This document shows positions 1 to 6,595 of a stretch of DNA of 6,687 nucleotides, in pieces; position 1 is the stretch's first letter; every line of letters starts with the position of its first letter. Below the pieces are notes generated by a model, which ran no database searches, had not been told where the DNA came from, and saw only the letters and a program-made list of their open reading frames with translations. Source of the DNA: a bacterium. Its GTDB lineage: Bacteria > Pseudomonadota > Gammaproteobacteria > Burkholderiales > Thiobacteraceae. The position numbers and the translations under genes are program-made. The stretch covers positions 1 through 6,687 of the forward strand of contig DAIAMA010000070.1 in assembly GCA_027438535.1 (NCBI GenBank), given 5' to 3'.

Positions 1-587
1 CGTTCGTTGGCCACCCGCAAGCGCTCCGAACGCATGCGCTCGAATACCGACTCTTCCGCCTTATCGGAGTAATCGACGCGCTTCAGCCGCACGTCGACCA
101 CTTGAATACCCAGCGCCCGCGCTTCCCGGTCCACGTTGTCACGCAGACCCTTCATGACTTCATCGCGCTGCCCGGACACCACTTCATCCACCGTCCGCTT
201 ATTGAACTCGGCGCGCAAGCCATCGCGTACCACATTCATCAAGCGCTGCTCGGCGATCCGCTCATCTCCGCTCACACTGATATAATATTGCTTAGCGTCA
301 ATCACGCGCCACTTCACGAAGGTATCCACCAGCATATTGATTTTTTCGCTGGTGATAATCAACTCCGGCTCGGGCAAATCCAAGGTGCGCAAACGGTTGT
401 CGACATACACCACGTTTTGCAGAAAAGGGATTTTGAGATACAAGCCGGGTTTTTTCTGCAAACCGACAATCTCGCCGAGCTGCAAGATAATGGCTTGCTT
501 GCGTTGATCGACCGTATAGAAGGTAAAGTTCAACGTCACCAGTACCACGATCGCCACGATGACAAACACGGCAAATTTACGATTCAT
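1..587 (-). CDS. hflC: HflC, SPFH/band 7 subunit of the FtsH-modulating HflKC complex (3' end outside window)
   Basis: HflC pairs with HflK to form a large membrane assembly that encloses the FtsH protease and tunes its access to membrane substrates. The first 195 residues are visible; family members usually have about 290-330, so the C-terminal part lies beyond the left edge. The protein starts MNRKFAVFVIVAIVVL, an N-terminal signal anchor at about residues 5-22, with the bulk expected on the periplasmic side. The SPFH domain follows from about residue 23 (FYTVDQRKQAIILQLGE, then KPGLYLKIPF near 46-55). The segment near 180-193 (VFERMRSERLRVA) matches the start of the conserved helical region after the SPFH domain. 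The ATG overlaps the hflK TGA as ATGA, and a strong Shine-Dalgarno lies inside hflK, so the two are translationally coupled. No break or odd residue is seen. Family assignment is secure from sequence plus operon position. Confidence 0.96.
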   Translation of the reverse strand, partial: MNRKFAVFVIVAIVVLVTLNFTFYTVDQRKQAIILQLGEIVGLQKKPGLYLKIPFLQNVVYVDNRLRTLDLPEPELIITSEKINMLVDTFVKWRVIDAKQYYISVSGDERIAEQRLMNVVRDGLRAEFNKRTVDEVVSGQRDEVMKGLRDNVDREARALGIQVVDVRLKRVDYSDKAEESVFERMRSERLRVANE

Positions 588-1762
588 GGCCGCTCCTCCC
601 GGTTACGCAGTGCATCGCGCCGATCGAGTTCCGTGGCACGCTGCGCGTCGTCCGTCGCGGGCTTGGCGGGCGCAGCCGCCGCTGGCGCCTCCGCCGCGCG
701 CTGTTGTTGCATCAATTTATCGATCGGGAGATAGAGCAAATTGCTGCCGGATTTCTGGTCTACCAAGACTTTCGTGGTATTGGAATAAATCTGCTGCATG
801 GCGTCGAGATATAAGCGCTCGCGCGTCACGCCCGGCGCTTTCTGGTATTCCACGGCCAATTGCCGGAAACGCGATGCATCGCCCTCGGCGCGCGCGATCA
901 CGCTTTGCTTGTAGCCTTCGGCTTCTTGCAGCAAGCGCGCCGCCGTGCCCTTGGCCTTGGGCACGATATCGTTGAAATAAGCCTCGCCTTCGTTTTTCTG
1001 CCGATCCCGGTCCTGCCCCGCCTTGATGGCATCGTCGAATGCCGCTTGCACCTGCTCGGGCGGCTGCACTTGGCTGATCGTGACATTGGCGATCGAGATG
1101 CCGGATTTATAGCGATCCAGCGTGGATTGCATCAATTTGCGCGCTTCGATCGCCACTTCCGTGCTTTGCGTCAGCACCGAATCGACCGGGGTTTTACCCA
1201 CGGCTTCGCGCATCGCGCTTTCCGCTATCTGGCGCACGAACACGGCGTCATCGCCGATGTAGTTATTGAAAACGAAGGCGCGCGGATCGCTCACCACGTA
1301 TTGCACCGCGAACAGCACATTGATGATGTTTTTGTCCTTGGTGAGCATGGCCGCTTCGCCGGGTTGCTTGCTCCGCTCATTCTGGCGATAGCCGACTTCC
1401 GTGACGCGGTTGCGCGCGGTATCGACGATTTCCACCGATTCGATCGGGTAGGGCATATGCCAGCGCGGACCCGGCAAGGTGATCTCGGAAAATTTGCCGA
1501 AGCGCAGCACGACACCGCGCTCGCGCGCATTCACAATATAAAAGCCGCTGCCTATCCAAACCACTAAAATGATGCCGACAAGCAGGAGCGCGCCCTTCAC
1601 CGGACTGGGGGAGTTATTGCCGCCGCCGGGCGCCGCCGGGCCGCGCCCCTTGCCGCCGAACAGGCCGGACAAGCACTCGTTGAAGCGGCGCCACAATTCG
1701 TCGAGATCGGGCGGGCCGCCGTTGTTTCCTTTTTTGCCCCAATTGGGGTCGTTCCAGGCCAT
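584..1762 (-). CDS. hflK: HflK, SPFH/band 7 subunit of the FtsH-modulating HflKC complex
   Basis: HflK is a 392-residue single-pass inner-membrane protein that forms the FtsH-associated complex with HflC. The N-terminal cytoplasmic stretch MAWNDPNWGKK and PPDLDELWRRF (17-27) is typical of HflK. A Gly/Pro-rich linker (about 35-53) leads to a transmembrane segment at about 57-76. The SPFH domain follows (NARERGVVLRFGKF at 78-91, LPGPRWHMPYPIE at 96-108), then a long charged helical region at about 245-305 (QDRDRQKNEGEAYFN, LLQEAEGYKQ). The tail is Gln/Ala/Pro-rich (about 351-370) and then charged. The reading frame stays open upstream to 1894, but that extension lies inside hflX, has no HflK-like residues, and bypasses the Shine-Dalgarno next to 1762. 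The MAWNDP start is therefore preferred. It lies 26 nt after hflX and overlaps hflC by 4 nt. Confidence 0.96.
   Translation of the reverse strand: MAWNDPNWGKKGNNGGPPDLDELWRRFNECLSGLFGGKGRGPAAPGGGNNSPSPVKGALLLVGIILVVWIGSGFYIVNARERGVVLRFGKFSEITLPGPRWHMPYPIESVEIVDTARNRVTEVGYRQNERSKQPGEAAMLTKDKNIINVLFAVQYVVSDPRAFVFNNYIGDDAVFVRQIAESAMREAVGKTPVDSVLTQSTEVAIEARKLMQSTLDRYKSGISIANVTISQVQPPEQVQAAFDDAIKAGQDRDRQKNEGEAYFNDIVPKAKGTAARLLQEAEGYKQSVIARAEGDASRFRQLAVEYQKAPGVTRERLYLDAMQQIYSNTTKVLVDQKSGSNLLYLPIDKLMQQQRAAEAPAAAAPAKPATDDAQRATELDRRDALRNREERP
593..600 (-). promoter_or_regulatory. Ribosome binding site of hflC
   Basis: Minus-strand GGGAGGAG ends 5 nt before the hflC ATG at 587. It is a near-perfect anti-16S match and lies inside the last codons of hflK. 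It fixes the hflC start and suggests efficient initiation in addition to coupling through the ATGA overlap. Confidence 0.85.
1621..1640. repeat. Perfect tandem duplication of a 10-bp GC-rich unit inside hflK
   Basis: CGCCGCCGGG occurs twice head to tail on the plus strand. It lies in codons 41-48 of hflK and encodes the GPAAPGGG part of the linker before the transmembrane segment. The unit length is not a multiple of three, so losing or gaining one copy would shift the frame. With only two copies it is probably a low-complexity by-product of Gly/Pro codons. Confidence 0.6.
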
Positions 1763-1768
1763 AGATTT

Positions 1769-1772
1769 TCCT
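1769..1772 (-). promoter_or_regulatory. Ribosome binding site that sets the hflK start
   Basis: Minus-strand TAGGAAAATCT precedes the ATG at 1762, so AGGA sits 6 nt from the start codon in the short hflX-hflK gap. It supports the MAWNDP start over an upstream in-frame ATG at 1894 that lies within hflX. Confidence 0.7.
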
Positions 1773-1788
1773 ACACGTGATGGAAGGC

Positions 1789-2937
1789 TTAAAGCGTGAG
1801 TTCGGGGTGTGCCGCCGTTGTTTGGGCTTGCGCCGCTTCGCTCAAGGCAAGCCGCACCAAATCCATACCGTCGCCCGTTGCCGCACTGACCCAAACGCGC
1901 GCGATTTTACCATACTCGTCGCGATCCACGCGCGGAACCATCCCCGCGGCATCGATCTTATTCATGACCAGCACTTGCGGCAGATGCGCGGCGCCGATCT
2001 CGGCCAGCACGATATTGACTTGCTCGATCTGGCTATCGCGCAGCGCGCTCGATGCATCCACGACATGCAACAGCAAATCGGCCCGCGCCGCTTCTTCCAG
2101 CGTGGCACGAAAGGCTTCCACCAAGTCGTGCGGCAGTTGCTTGATGAAGCCGACGGTATCGGACACGACGATTTGCCCTACTTCGGGCACGAACACGCGG
2201 CGCGAAGTGGTATCCAAGGTGGCGAAAAGCTGATCGGCCGCGTAAGCGCCGGCATGCGTCAAACGATTGAACAGCGTGGATTTGCCGGCGTTGGTATAGC
2301 CCACGATCGATGCTGAAAACACCGCATTGCGAGCACGGGCACGGCGCTGCGTTTGACGCTGGCGGCCCAGTTTTTCCAAGCGCTCTTTAAGCGATTTCAC
2401 GCGCTTGCCGATCAAACGCCGGTCGGTTTCCAACTGCGTCTCGCCCGGGCCGCGCAAGCCGACACCGCCCTTTTGCCGTTCCAAGTGGGTCCAACCGCGC
2501 ACCAGCCGCGTGGAGAGGCGTTCCAATTGGGCCAACTCCACTTGCACCTTGCCCTCATGCGACTTTGCGCGCTGGGCGAAAATATCGAGAATCAAGCTGG
2601 TGCGATCCACCACCCGGCTTTTCAAGCGCTGTTCCAGATTGCGTTGTTGCGCGGGGGACAAATCATGATTGAAAATAGCGACGGCGGCGCGGGTTGCCTG
2701 CAAGGCACCCGCGATCTCGTCGACTTTGCCGGTACCGGCGAAATACGCGGCATCGGGTCGCGCGCGTTTGCCTTGCACCACGGCCACCGGCAACACGCCG
2801 GCGCTTTCGGTCAGGCGGCGCAACTCCTCCAGGCTGCCCTCGACATCCGGCTCGCCGAAATCGAGGGCCACCAAGACCGCCGTATTGTCGATCGTCCGCT
2901 GCCCTTCCAGATCGCCGATGGGAGGGCGATCAAGCAT
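1789..2937 (-). CDS. hflX: HflX, ribosome-associated GTPase
   Basis: HflX is a cytoplasmic GTPase that binds the 50S subunit and splits stalled or heat-inactivated ribosomes. The 382-residue protein starts MLDRPP. The N-terminal HflX domain occupies about 1-175 and holds the hallmark [20 protein letters not shown] (151-170). A helical linker of about 175-205 follows. In the G domain, G1 is GYTNAGKST (213-221), switch I is [10 protein letters not shown] (238-247), G3 is DTVGF (260-264), G4 is NKID (326-329) and G5 is SA (351-352). It ends soon after the G domain and lacks the roughly 45-residue C-terminal extension of the 426-residue E. coli protein. The 26-nt gap to hflK shows no remnant of that region, so this looks like a natural short form. 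The start overlaps the end of hfq by 8 nt with no good Shine-Dalgarno, which points to translational coupling with hfq. Confidence 0.97.
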   Translation of the reverse strand: MLDRPPIGDLEGQRTIDNTAVLVALDFGEPDVEGSLEELRRLTESAGVLPVAVVQGKRARPDAAYFAGTGKVDEIAGALQATRAAVAIFNHDLSPAQQRNLEQRLKSRVVDRTSLILDIFAQRAKSHEGKVQVELAQLERLSTRLVRGWTHLERQKGGVGLRGPGETQLETDRRLIGKRVKSLKERLEKLGRQRQTQRRARARNAVFSASIVGYTNAGKSTLFNRLTHAGAYAADQLFATLDTTSRRVFVPEVGQIVVSDTVGFIKQLPHDLVEAFRATLEEAARADLLLHVVDASSALRDSQIEQVNIVLAEIGAAHLPQVLVMNKIDAAGMVPRVDRDEYGKIARVWVSAATGDGMDLVRLALSEAAQAQTTAAHPELTL

Positions 2938-3166
2938 CCGGCATATCGACGGAAATACTCACGGGCCGAGCCGGAACGACGGTGGAAATCGCGTGTTTAT
3001 AGACCATCTGCGTGACGGTATTTTTTAACAGCACGACGTATTGATCGAAAGACTCGACTTGACCTTGAAGCTTGATCCCGTTGACGAGGTAAATCGACAC
3101 CGGGATATGCTCTTTACGCAGGGTATTCAAAAACGGGTCTTGTAGTAATTGCCCTTTCCCGCTCAT
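2930..3166 (-). CDS. hfq: Hfq, hexameric RNA chaperone
   Basis: Hfq is an Sm-like ring that pairs small regulatory RNAs with mRNAs and affects mRNA stability and translation. The 78-residue protein contains LLQDPFLN (7-14), the Sm1 region [20 protein letters not shown] (21-40) and the Sm2 region [12 protein letters not shown] (54-65). Known RNA-contact positions are present: Q9 and the K57-H58 pair of YKHA on the proximal face, and Y26 on the distal face. The rim reads R17-K18-E19-H20 where E. coli has RRER, a pattern I associate with betaproteobacteria. The tail after residue 66 is about 12 residues, far shorter than in E. coli, whose protein has about 102 residues. It is the first gene of the operon, with its own -10 box and a GGAGA Shine-Dalgarno 4 nt before the ATG. 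Its last codons overlap the hflX start. Confidence 0.98.
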   Translation of the reverse strand: MSGKGQLLQDPFLNTLRKEHIPVSIYLVNGIKLQGQVESFDQYVVLLKNTVTQMVYKHAISTVVPARPVSISVDMPDA

Positions 3167-3170
3167 GGCA

Positions 3171-3175
3171 TCTCC
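3171..3175 (-). promoter_or_regulatory. Ribosome binding site of hfq
   Basis: Minus-strand GGAGA is followed by TGCC and then the hfq ATG at 3166, a 4-nt spacing. It supports the MSGKGQLLQ start, which also matches the usual Hfq N-terminus. Confidence 0.75.
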
Positions 3176-3187
3176 ATATTGTTGTGA

Positions 3188-3216
3188 ATTATAACGCTGG
3201 GCCGGCCAGTATATTC
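3188..3216 (-). promoter_or_regulatory. Probable sigma-70-type promoter of the hfq-hflXKC operon
   Basis: A perfect TATAAT lies at 3188-3193 on the minus strand. The expected start site is near 3182, which gives a leader of only about 16 nt. The -35 position at 17-bp spacing (3211-3216, GAATAT) is a poor match, so the promoter may be weak, activator-dependent or served by another sigma factor. It shows that hfq need not rely on readthrough from the gene upstream. Confidence 0.5.
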
Positions 3217-3220
3217 CATT

Positions 3221-3232
3221 GGCAATATTGCC
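3221..3232. promoter_or_regulatory. 12-bp perfect palindrome upstream of the hfq -10 box
   Basis: GGCAATATTGCC is its own reverse complement. Its centre lies about 45 bp before the expected hfq transcription start, just upstream of the -35 position, where an activator or repressor dimer could bind. The first ten bases recur upstream of the cyclic-di-GMP gene at 6638-6647. No known regulator is recognised. Confidence 0.35.
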
Positions 3233-3236
3233 GCCA

Positions 3237-3251
3237 CCGGGCTTGCCCCGG
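3237..3251 (-). other. Short GC-rich dyad between the two transcription units
   Basis: Minus-strand CCGGG, a 5-nt loop GCAAG, then CCCGG can form a small GC hairpin in RNA reading out of the upstream gene. No U-run follows, so it is not a convincing intrinsic terminator on its own. It lies between the stop-codon hairpin (3273-3307) and the palindrome at 3221-3232. Confidence 0.3.
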
Positions 3252-3272
3252 CCTCTTAACCATCATAGTTGA

Positions 3273-3307
3273 TATAAGGGCTTTTTGAAGGTAATCAAGC
3301 CCCTATA
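3273..3307 (-). terminator. Possible terminator or 3'-end hairpin overlapping the stop codon of the GGDEF-EAL gene
   Basis: In the minus-strand transcript TATAGGGGCTT (3307-3297) can pair over 11 positions with AAGCCCTTATA (3283-3273). One pair is a G-U wobble, and the loop is 13 nt. The stop codon sits at the inner end of the 5' arm. The U-rich part lies within the stem rather than after it, so termination is uncertain. The wobble would be a C-A mismatch in the opposite transcript, which suits a structure used by the minus strand. Confidence 0.4.
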
Positions 3308-6300
3308 AGACGGGCCTGAGTGGCATTAGTTCCCGCCGGTTCGATCTCCGGGCGGCCGAAGTGAAAACCCTGTCCCCAATCCACGCCCATGCCGCGCAGG
3401 ATTTCCGCGGTACGCGCGTCTTCCACGCATTCGGCGATGGTGGTCATGCCCAAGGTCTTGGCCAGCATGACCATGCTCTTGACCATGCTCAGAATACGGT
3501 CGTTGTATTGCATATTGCGCACCATCCAGCCTTCTATTTTAAGGAAGCTGATCGGCAATTCTGCCAGATAGAGGAAAGAAGAATAGCCGCTGCCGAAATC
3601 GTCCAGCGCCAGCCGGAAGCCGTATTCCAGCAGATGTTTTAAATCTTCGCGCATCGCGCCGAAGTCTTCCAGCAACTGGCGCTCGGTGATCTCGAACACC
3701 ACCGGCTGCTGCCGGGTGAAATTCACCCCGGAACGTTCCGCCAGTGTCTTGGCATCGGCGAGTAAAGCGTCGAGCAAATCGCGCCGCGCCAGGAATTGCG
3801 GCGAGAGATTGATGAAATGCACAACCTGGCCGTTGGTGCCGCCGCTGGCATGCGCGCAATAACGCTCGATTGCGCTACGCGCGATGATATCGTCCACCAC
3901 ATGAATCAGATTGATGCCTTCCGCCGCCTCGACGAACTCCGCCGCCGTCAAGATACTGCCGTCGGGTTGAATCAGCCGCGCCAGGGCCTCGTCCGCCACC
4001 ACGTCGCCACTGTTCAAGTCCACCATCACCTGATACGCCGCGACAATGCGTTTTTCTTGCAGCGCATGCTGTAGCATTCCCGCCTGCCACAGCAACCCCT
4101 TGGTCGCGGCCTCGCTCATCACCACCCGGTCGCGTCCGCGGCGCTTCGCTTCGTACAAACAGCCATCCGCTTCGGACAGCACCTGCGTAATATCGGTATC
4201 GCCTCCGCTGTAGGCGCCGATACCGAAACTCGCGGTGATCTGCAAATGACCATGCCGCGTCGCCAGCGGCCGCGCCTTGATTTCCTCGCGCAAACGTTCC
4301 ATCGCGTTAATTGCCTCTTCACCCGTGGAGCGATGCAAAAAGATGATGAATTCCTCGCCACCCCAGCGCGCCACCCAATCGCCTTCGCGTAATGCGCCGC
4401 GCATGATGCCGCTGATATGCCGTAACACTTCGTCGCCGATATCGTGCCCGAAATGATCATTAATGAGCTTGAACCGATCCAGATCGCATATCACCACCAC
4501 GAACGGTTCTTCCGCGCGCTTCGCCCGCGCCAACTCGCCCGCCAACTGAGCCTCGGCGGCGCGCCGGTTGGAAAGCCAGGTCAGGCTATCGGTCATCGCC
4601 ATGGTCTCGAGCATTTTGTGCTGATACTGCTCGAACAGTACCTTACCGAACCATGCCGCGAGCAATTCGACGAAGACCTTGTCTTCTTCGCTAAAGACTT
4701 GTTGGTGTAGCCGGCGATCGAAAAAAGTCAGCGTGCCGTAAAGTTGATCGCCCACCCAAATCGGCGCGCTGATATACACGCGGAGTTTCCAATCGGCTAC
4801 CAAGCGGCTTGCCAGATAGGTTTTTTGCAAAGCCAAATCATCGATGAATTGGCTGCGCTTGTAACGCACGGTTTCACGGCACAAGCTATCGGTCAGCGCG
4901 CTCGTTTGCCCTTCTTCGAATAAAATGGGAGCGCCGACTTTATAACGCGCCGACATCGACCCAGCCGCATGCTCGGAGACCATGCCAACTTCCATGCCCA
5001 GGGTATCCAATCCGAGGCGCAGCATCTGCCGCACTTTATCGATATCCTGCGTATCGCGCTCGGTGGCGAGCTTCCACAAAGCACGCAACCGGTCGGAATG
5101 CACTTGTACTTTAGCCAGCAATTGCTCGCGCTCGCTGACGTTGATCGCCAAGCCTTGACGCAGCGGTTCGCCTTCCGAAACATCGATGTATTCCGCCAGC
5201 GACAGCCATACCGGCTTGCCTTGCTTGTGCTTGAAACGCAATACCCGCAGCGAAAGTTCTTGCGTCGGATATTGGCCGGATCGCTCGCCTTCGAGGCCGC
5301 CATCCTCCCCCAGCAGCAATACCCAAGAACGGCCCACGACTTCGGCGCGCGCGCGGCCGAGCATCGCGAGAAAAGCATCATCCGCATGAATCACCACGCC
5401 GTCGCGCAGCCTGAGGGTATAGGTGCCGGCATCCGCCGCCGACAATAACTGCCGCTCGCGGTTTTTCGCCGCGGCCTGTAGTTTATTTTGCGTATCGGAG
5501 AGCGCCGCGCACAGCTCGTCGATCTCGCGCACACCGCTGGCGGGTAATCGCGCCTGGCTTCTCCCTTCGGTCAAGGCCGCTTGGATAGCCTGCATGCGCT
5601 TGACAAAACGCTTGGCTAAGCAACTGTACGTGAACGCGCCGCAGGCGAATAAAATCGTCAATACGTAAATCGGCACCTGCACCATCTTCCACCACAACCC
5701 CAGCAGTAAAGTATTCGACACCGATAAGAAAGCATAGGCCGGATAGGCGCGTAAGCGCTGATACACGCCTTCGCGCCGCGCGTGCCACCGCGCGGCCGGC
5801 GCTTGGTAAAACCCGTTCGTTGTATCCTTTTCGATCGCCCGCGCCAGCCCCGCGACTTGGAATCGTTTCAGATCGAACTTGCGATCCGGAAGCGGCCACA
5901 TCGACAACAGCGCATTATCTTCGCGCAATAAGCCGATCTGTACTTGCGGCGGCAGCCCAAGGTTGTCCCACAGCGCTTGCTGTTTCTCCAGCAAGATCGA
6001 GGTTTGTATCAAAAATAGGACGCGTCCGGCGGCATCGCGCACGGTATAGCGTAAGGGAATGATCCAGGTCTCGAGCAGATAGCTGCGCTGCGGCCGATTG
6101 ATCGACAAGCCGGTAGCATTTAGATTGCTTGCAAAATCGGGGCGCCAGTCCGGGTTCTCGTTAATATTGGGCAGCCGGGCGCCGGGCTTGTGCGCGCTTG
6201 AGTTCACTATCTGGCCGGACGGTAAAATAATCGTCGCTCCGCCCAGATCGGGATGATTTTTCTTGAAATCCGCGAGCAAGGCGTCGGCAAGCCGTGGATG

Positions 6301-6570
6301 CAGCAGCGCATCGTTCTGGCGAATCAACGTGGCGAGCATACCCAAATGGCCGCCTATTGTATCGAAATAATTTTGGGCCTGGCCCGCGGCCAGGGAAACC
6401 ACGATAGTCATGCGCTGCAACTGCGCTTGGCGCACATTATTCCACGACAGCCACAACCACGCCGCCACCAATATCAGCGCCGACAGCCCGAACGCCCACA
6501 AGCCGCGGCGGCCAAGTTGTACCAGAGAGGGGCTGCTAGGCAAGCGGCTCGTGTCGGAAGCAGGGGTCAT
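3295..6570 (-). CDS. Membrane-anchored sensor with PAS, GAF, GGDEF and EAL domains (cyclic-di-GMP turnover)
   Basis: This 1091-residue protein should make and/or break down cyclic-di-GMP, the messenger controlling motility and biofilm. Order: TM1 at about 23-43; periplasmic Cache-like sensor at about 44-298; TM2 at about 299-318; HAMP-like linker to about 370; PAS at about 373-485; GAF at about 492-650; GGDEF at about 652-820; EAL at about 830-1080. The cyclase domain has D696, F700, N704, D713, an intact GGEEF (737-741) and a product-inhibition RxxD (R728-E-G-D731). The phosphodiesterase domain has E861-A-L with R865, N921, E960 and E963, D990-D991, K1011, E1047 and Q1067. Oddities: DSLTW at 661-665 has Trp where Gly is usual, YQVM replaces YQPI (846-849), and LKIE replaces LKID (1010-1013). 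The ATG at 6570 is the first in frame after a TAA at 6580-6582 but lacks a normally spaced Shine-Dalgarno. The signal sensed and the net activity cannot be told from sequence. Confidence 0.93.
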   Translation of the reverse strand: MTPASDTSRLPSSPSLVQLGRRGLWAFGLSALILVAAWLWLSWNNVRQAQLQRMTIVVSLAAGQAQNYFDTIGGHLGMLATLIRQNDALLHPRLADALLADFKKNHPDLGGATIILPSGQIVNSSAHKPGARLPNINENPDWRPDFASNLNATGLSINRPQRSYLLETWIIPLRYTVRDAAGRVLFLIQTSILLEKQQALWDNLGLPPQVQIGLLREDNALLSMWPLPDRKFDLKRFQVAGLARAIEKDTTNGFYQAPAARWHARREGVYQRLRAYPAYAFLSVSNTLLLGLWWKMVQVPIYVLTILFACGAFTYSCLAKRFVKRMQAIQAALTEGRSQARLPASGVREIDELCAALSDTQNKLQAAAKNRERQLLSAADAGTYTLRLRDGVVIHADDAFLAMLGRARAEVVGRSWVLLLGEDGGLEGERSGQYPTQELSLRVLRFKHKQGKPVWLSLAEYIDVSEGEPLRQGLAINVSEREQLLAKVQVHSDRLRALWKLATERDTQDIDKVRQMLRLGLDTLGMEVGMVSEHAAGSMSARYKVGAPILFEEGQTSALTDSLCRETVRYKRSQFIDDLALQKTYLASRLVADWKLRVYISAPIWVGDQLYGTLTFFDRRLHQQVFSEEDKVFVELLAAWFGKVLFEQYQHKMLETMAMTDSLTWLSNRRAAEAQLAGELARAKRAEEPFVVVICDLDRFKLINDHFGHDIGDEVLRHISGIMRGALREGDWVARWGGEEFIIFLHRSTGEEAINAMERLREEIKARPLATRHGHLQITASFGIGAYSGGDTDITQVLSEADGCLYEAKRRGRDRVVMSEAATKGLLWQAGMLQHALQEKRIVAAYQVMVDLNSGDVVADEALARLIQPDGSILTAAEFVEAAEGINLIHVVDDIIARSAIERYCAHASGGTNGQVVHFINLSPQFLARRDLLDALLADAKTLAERSGVNFTRQQPVVFEITERQLLEDFGAMREDLKHLLEYGFRLALDDFGSGYSSFLYLAELPISFLKIEGWMVRNMQYNDRILSMVKSMVMLAKTLGMTTIAECVEDARTAEILRGMGVDWGQGFHFGRPEIEPAGTNATQARLIGA

Positions 6571-6587
6571 AAGGATACATTACACAT
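6567..6587 (-). CDS. Candidate six-codon leader ORF coupled to the GGDEF-EAL gene
   Basis: Minus-strand ATG TGT AAT GTA TCC TTA TGA encodes MCNVSL. It starts 3 nt after AAGGATAA, so the AAGGA Shine-Dalgarno is 3 nt from its ATG. Its TGA overlaps the main start codon as ATGA. The main gene has no properly spaced Shine-Dalgarno of its own (AAGGA is 20 nt from its ATG), so ribosomes ending on the mini-ORF could restart there. Such a short ORF can occur by chance. What supports it is the combination of Shine-Dalgarno, ATG and exact stop-start overlap. Confidence 0.35.
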   Translation of the reverse strand: MCNVSL

Positions 6588-6590
6588 TTA

Positions 6591-6595
6591 TCCTT
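6591..6595 (-). promoter_or_regulatory. Shine-Dalgarno AAGGA serving the leader ORF and/or the GGDEF-EAL gene
   Basis: AAGGA on the minus strand is the only clear anti-16S match ahead of the gene. It is well placed for the mini-ORF ATG at 6587 but 20 nt from the main ATG at 6570. It can pair fully with UCCUU of the inverted repeat. The AAGGAU context also matches the core of known CsrA/RsmA sites, but no second site is apparent. Confidence 0.5.

Noticed and set aside
102..734. Plus-strand open frame of 210 codons opposite hflC and the 3' end of hflK
   Set aside because: It runs across the hflC/hflK junction in antisense and ends in a low-complexity Ala/Arg/Ser stretch. No family resemblance is seen.
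860..1567. Plus-strand open frame of 235 codons opposite hflK
   Set aside because: It is antisense to a conserved SPFH gene, resembles no known family, is rich in His/Arg/Phe as expected from a mirror frame, and has no supporting start signal.
1763..1894. 44-residue N-terminal extension of HflK
   Set aside because: It lies inside hflX, has no HflK-like sequence, and skips the AGGA that is 6 nt from the conserved MAWNDP start.
2353..3015. Plus-strand open frame of 220 codons opposite hflX and the end of hfq
   Set aside because: It is the antisense shadow of the G domain and HflX domain. Two real genes on the minus strand explain the region fully.
3176..3187. Hfq autoregulatory ARN-type binding motif in the hfq leader
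   Set aside because: Only two consecutive A-R-N triplets (AAC, AAT) can be read before the pattern breaks, which is too few to argue for distal-face binding.
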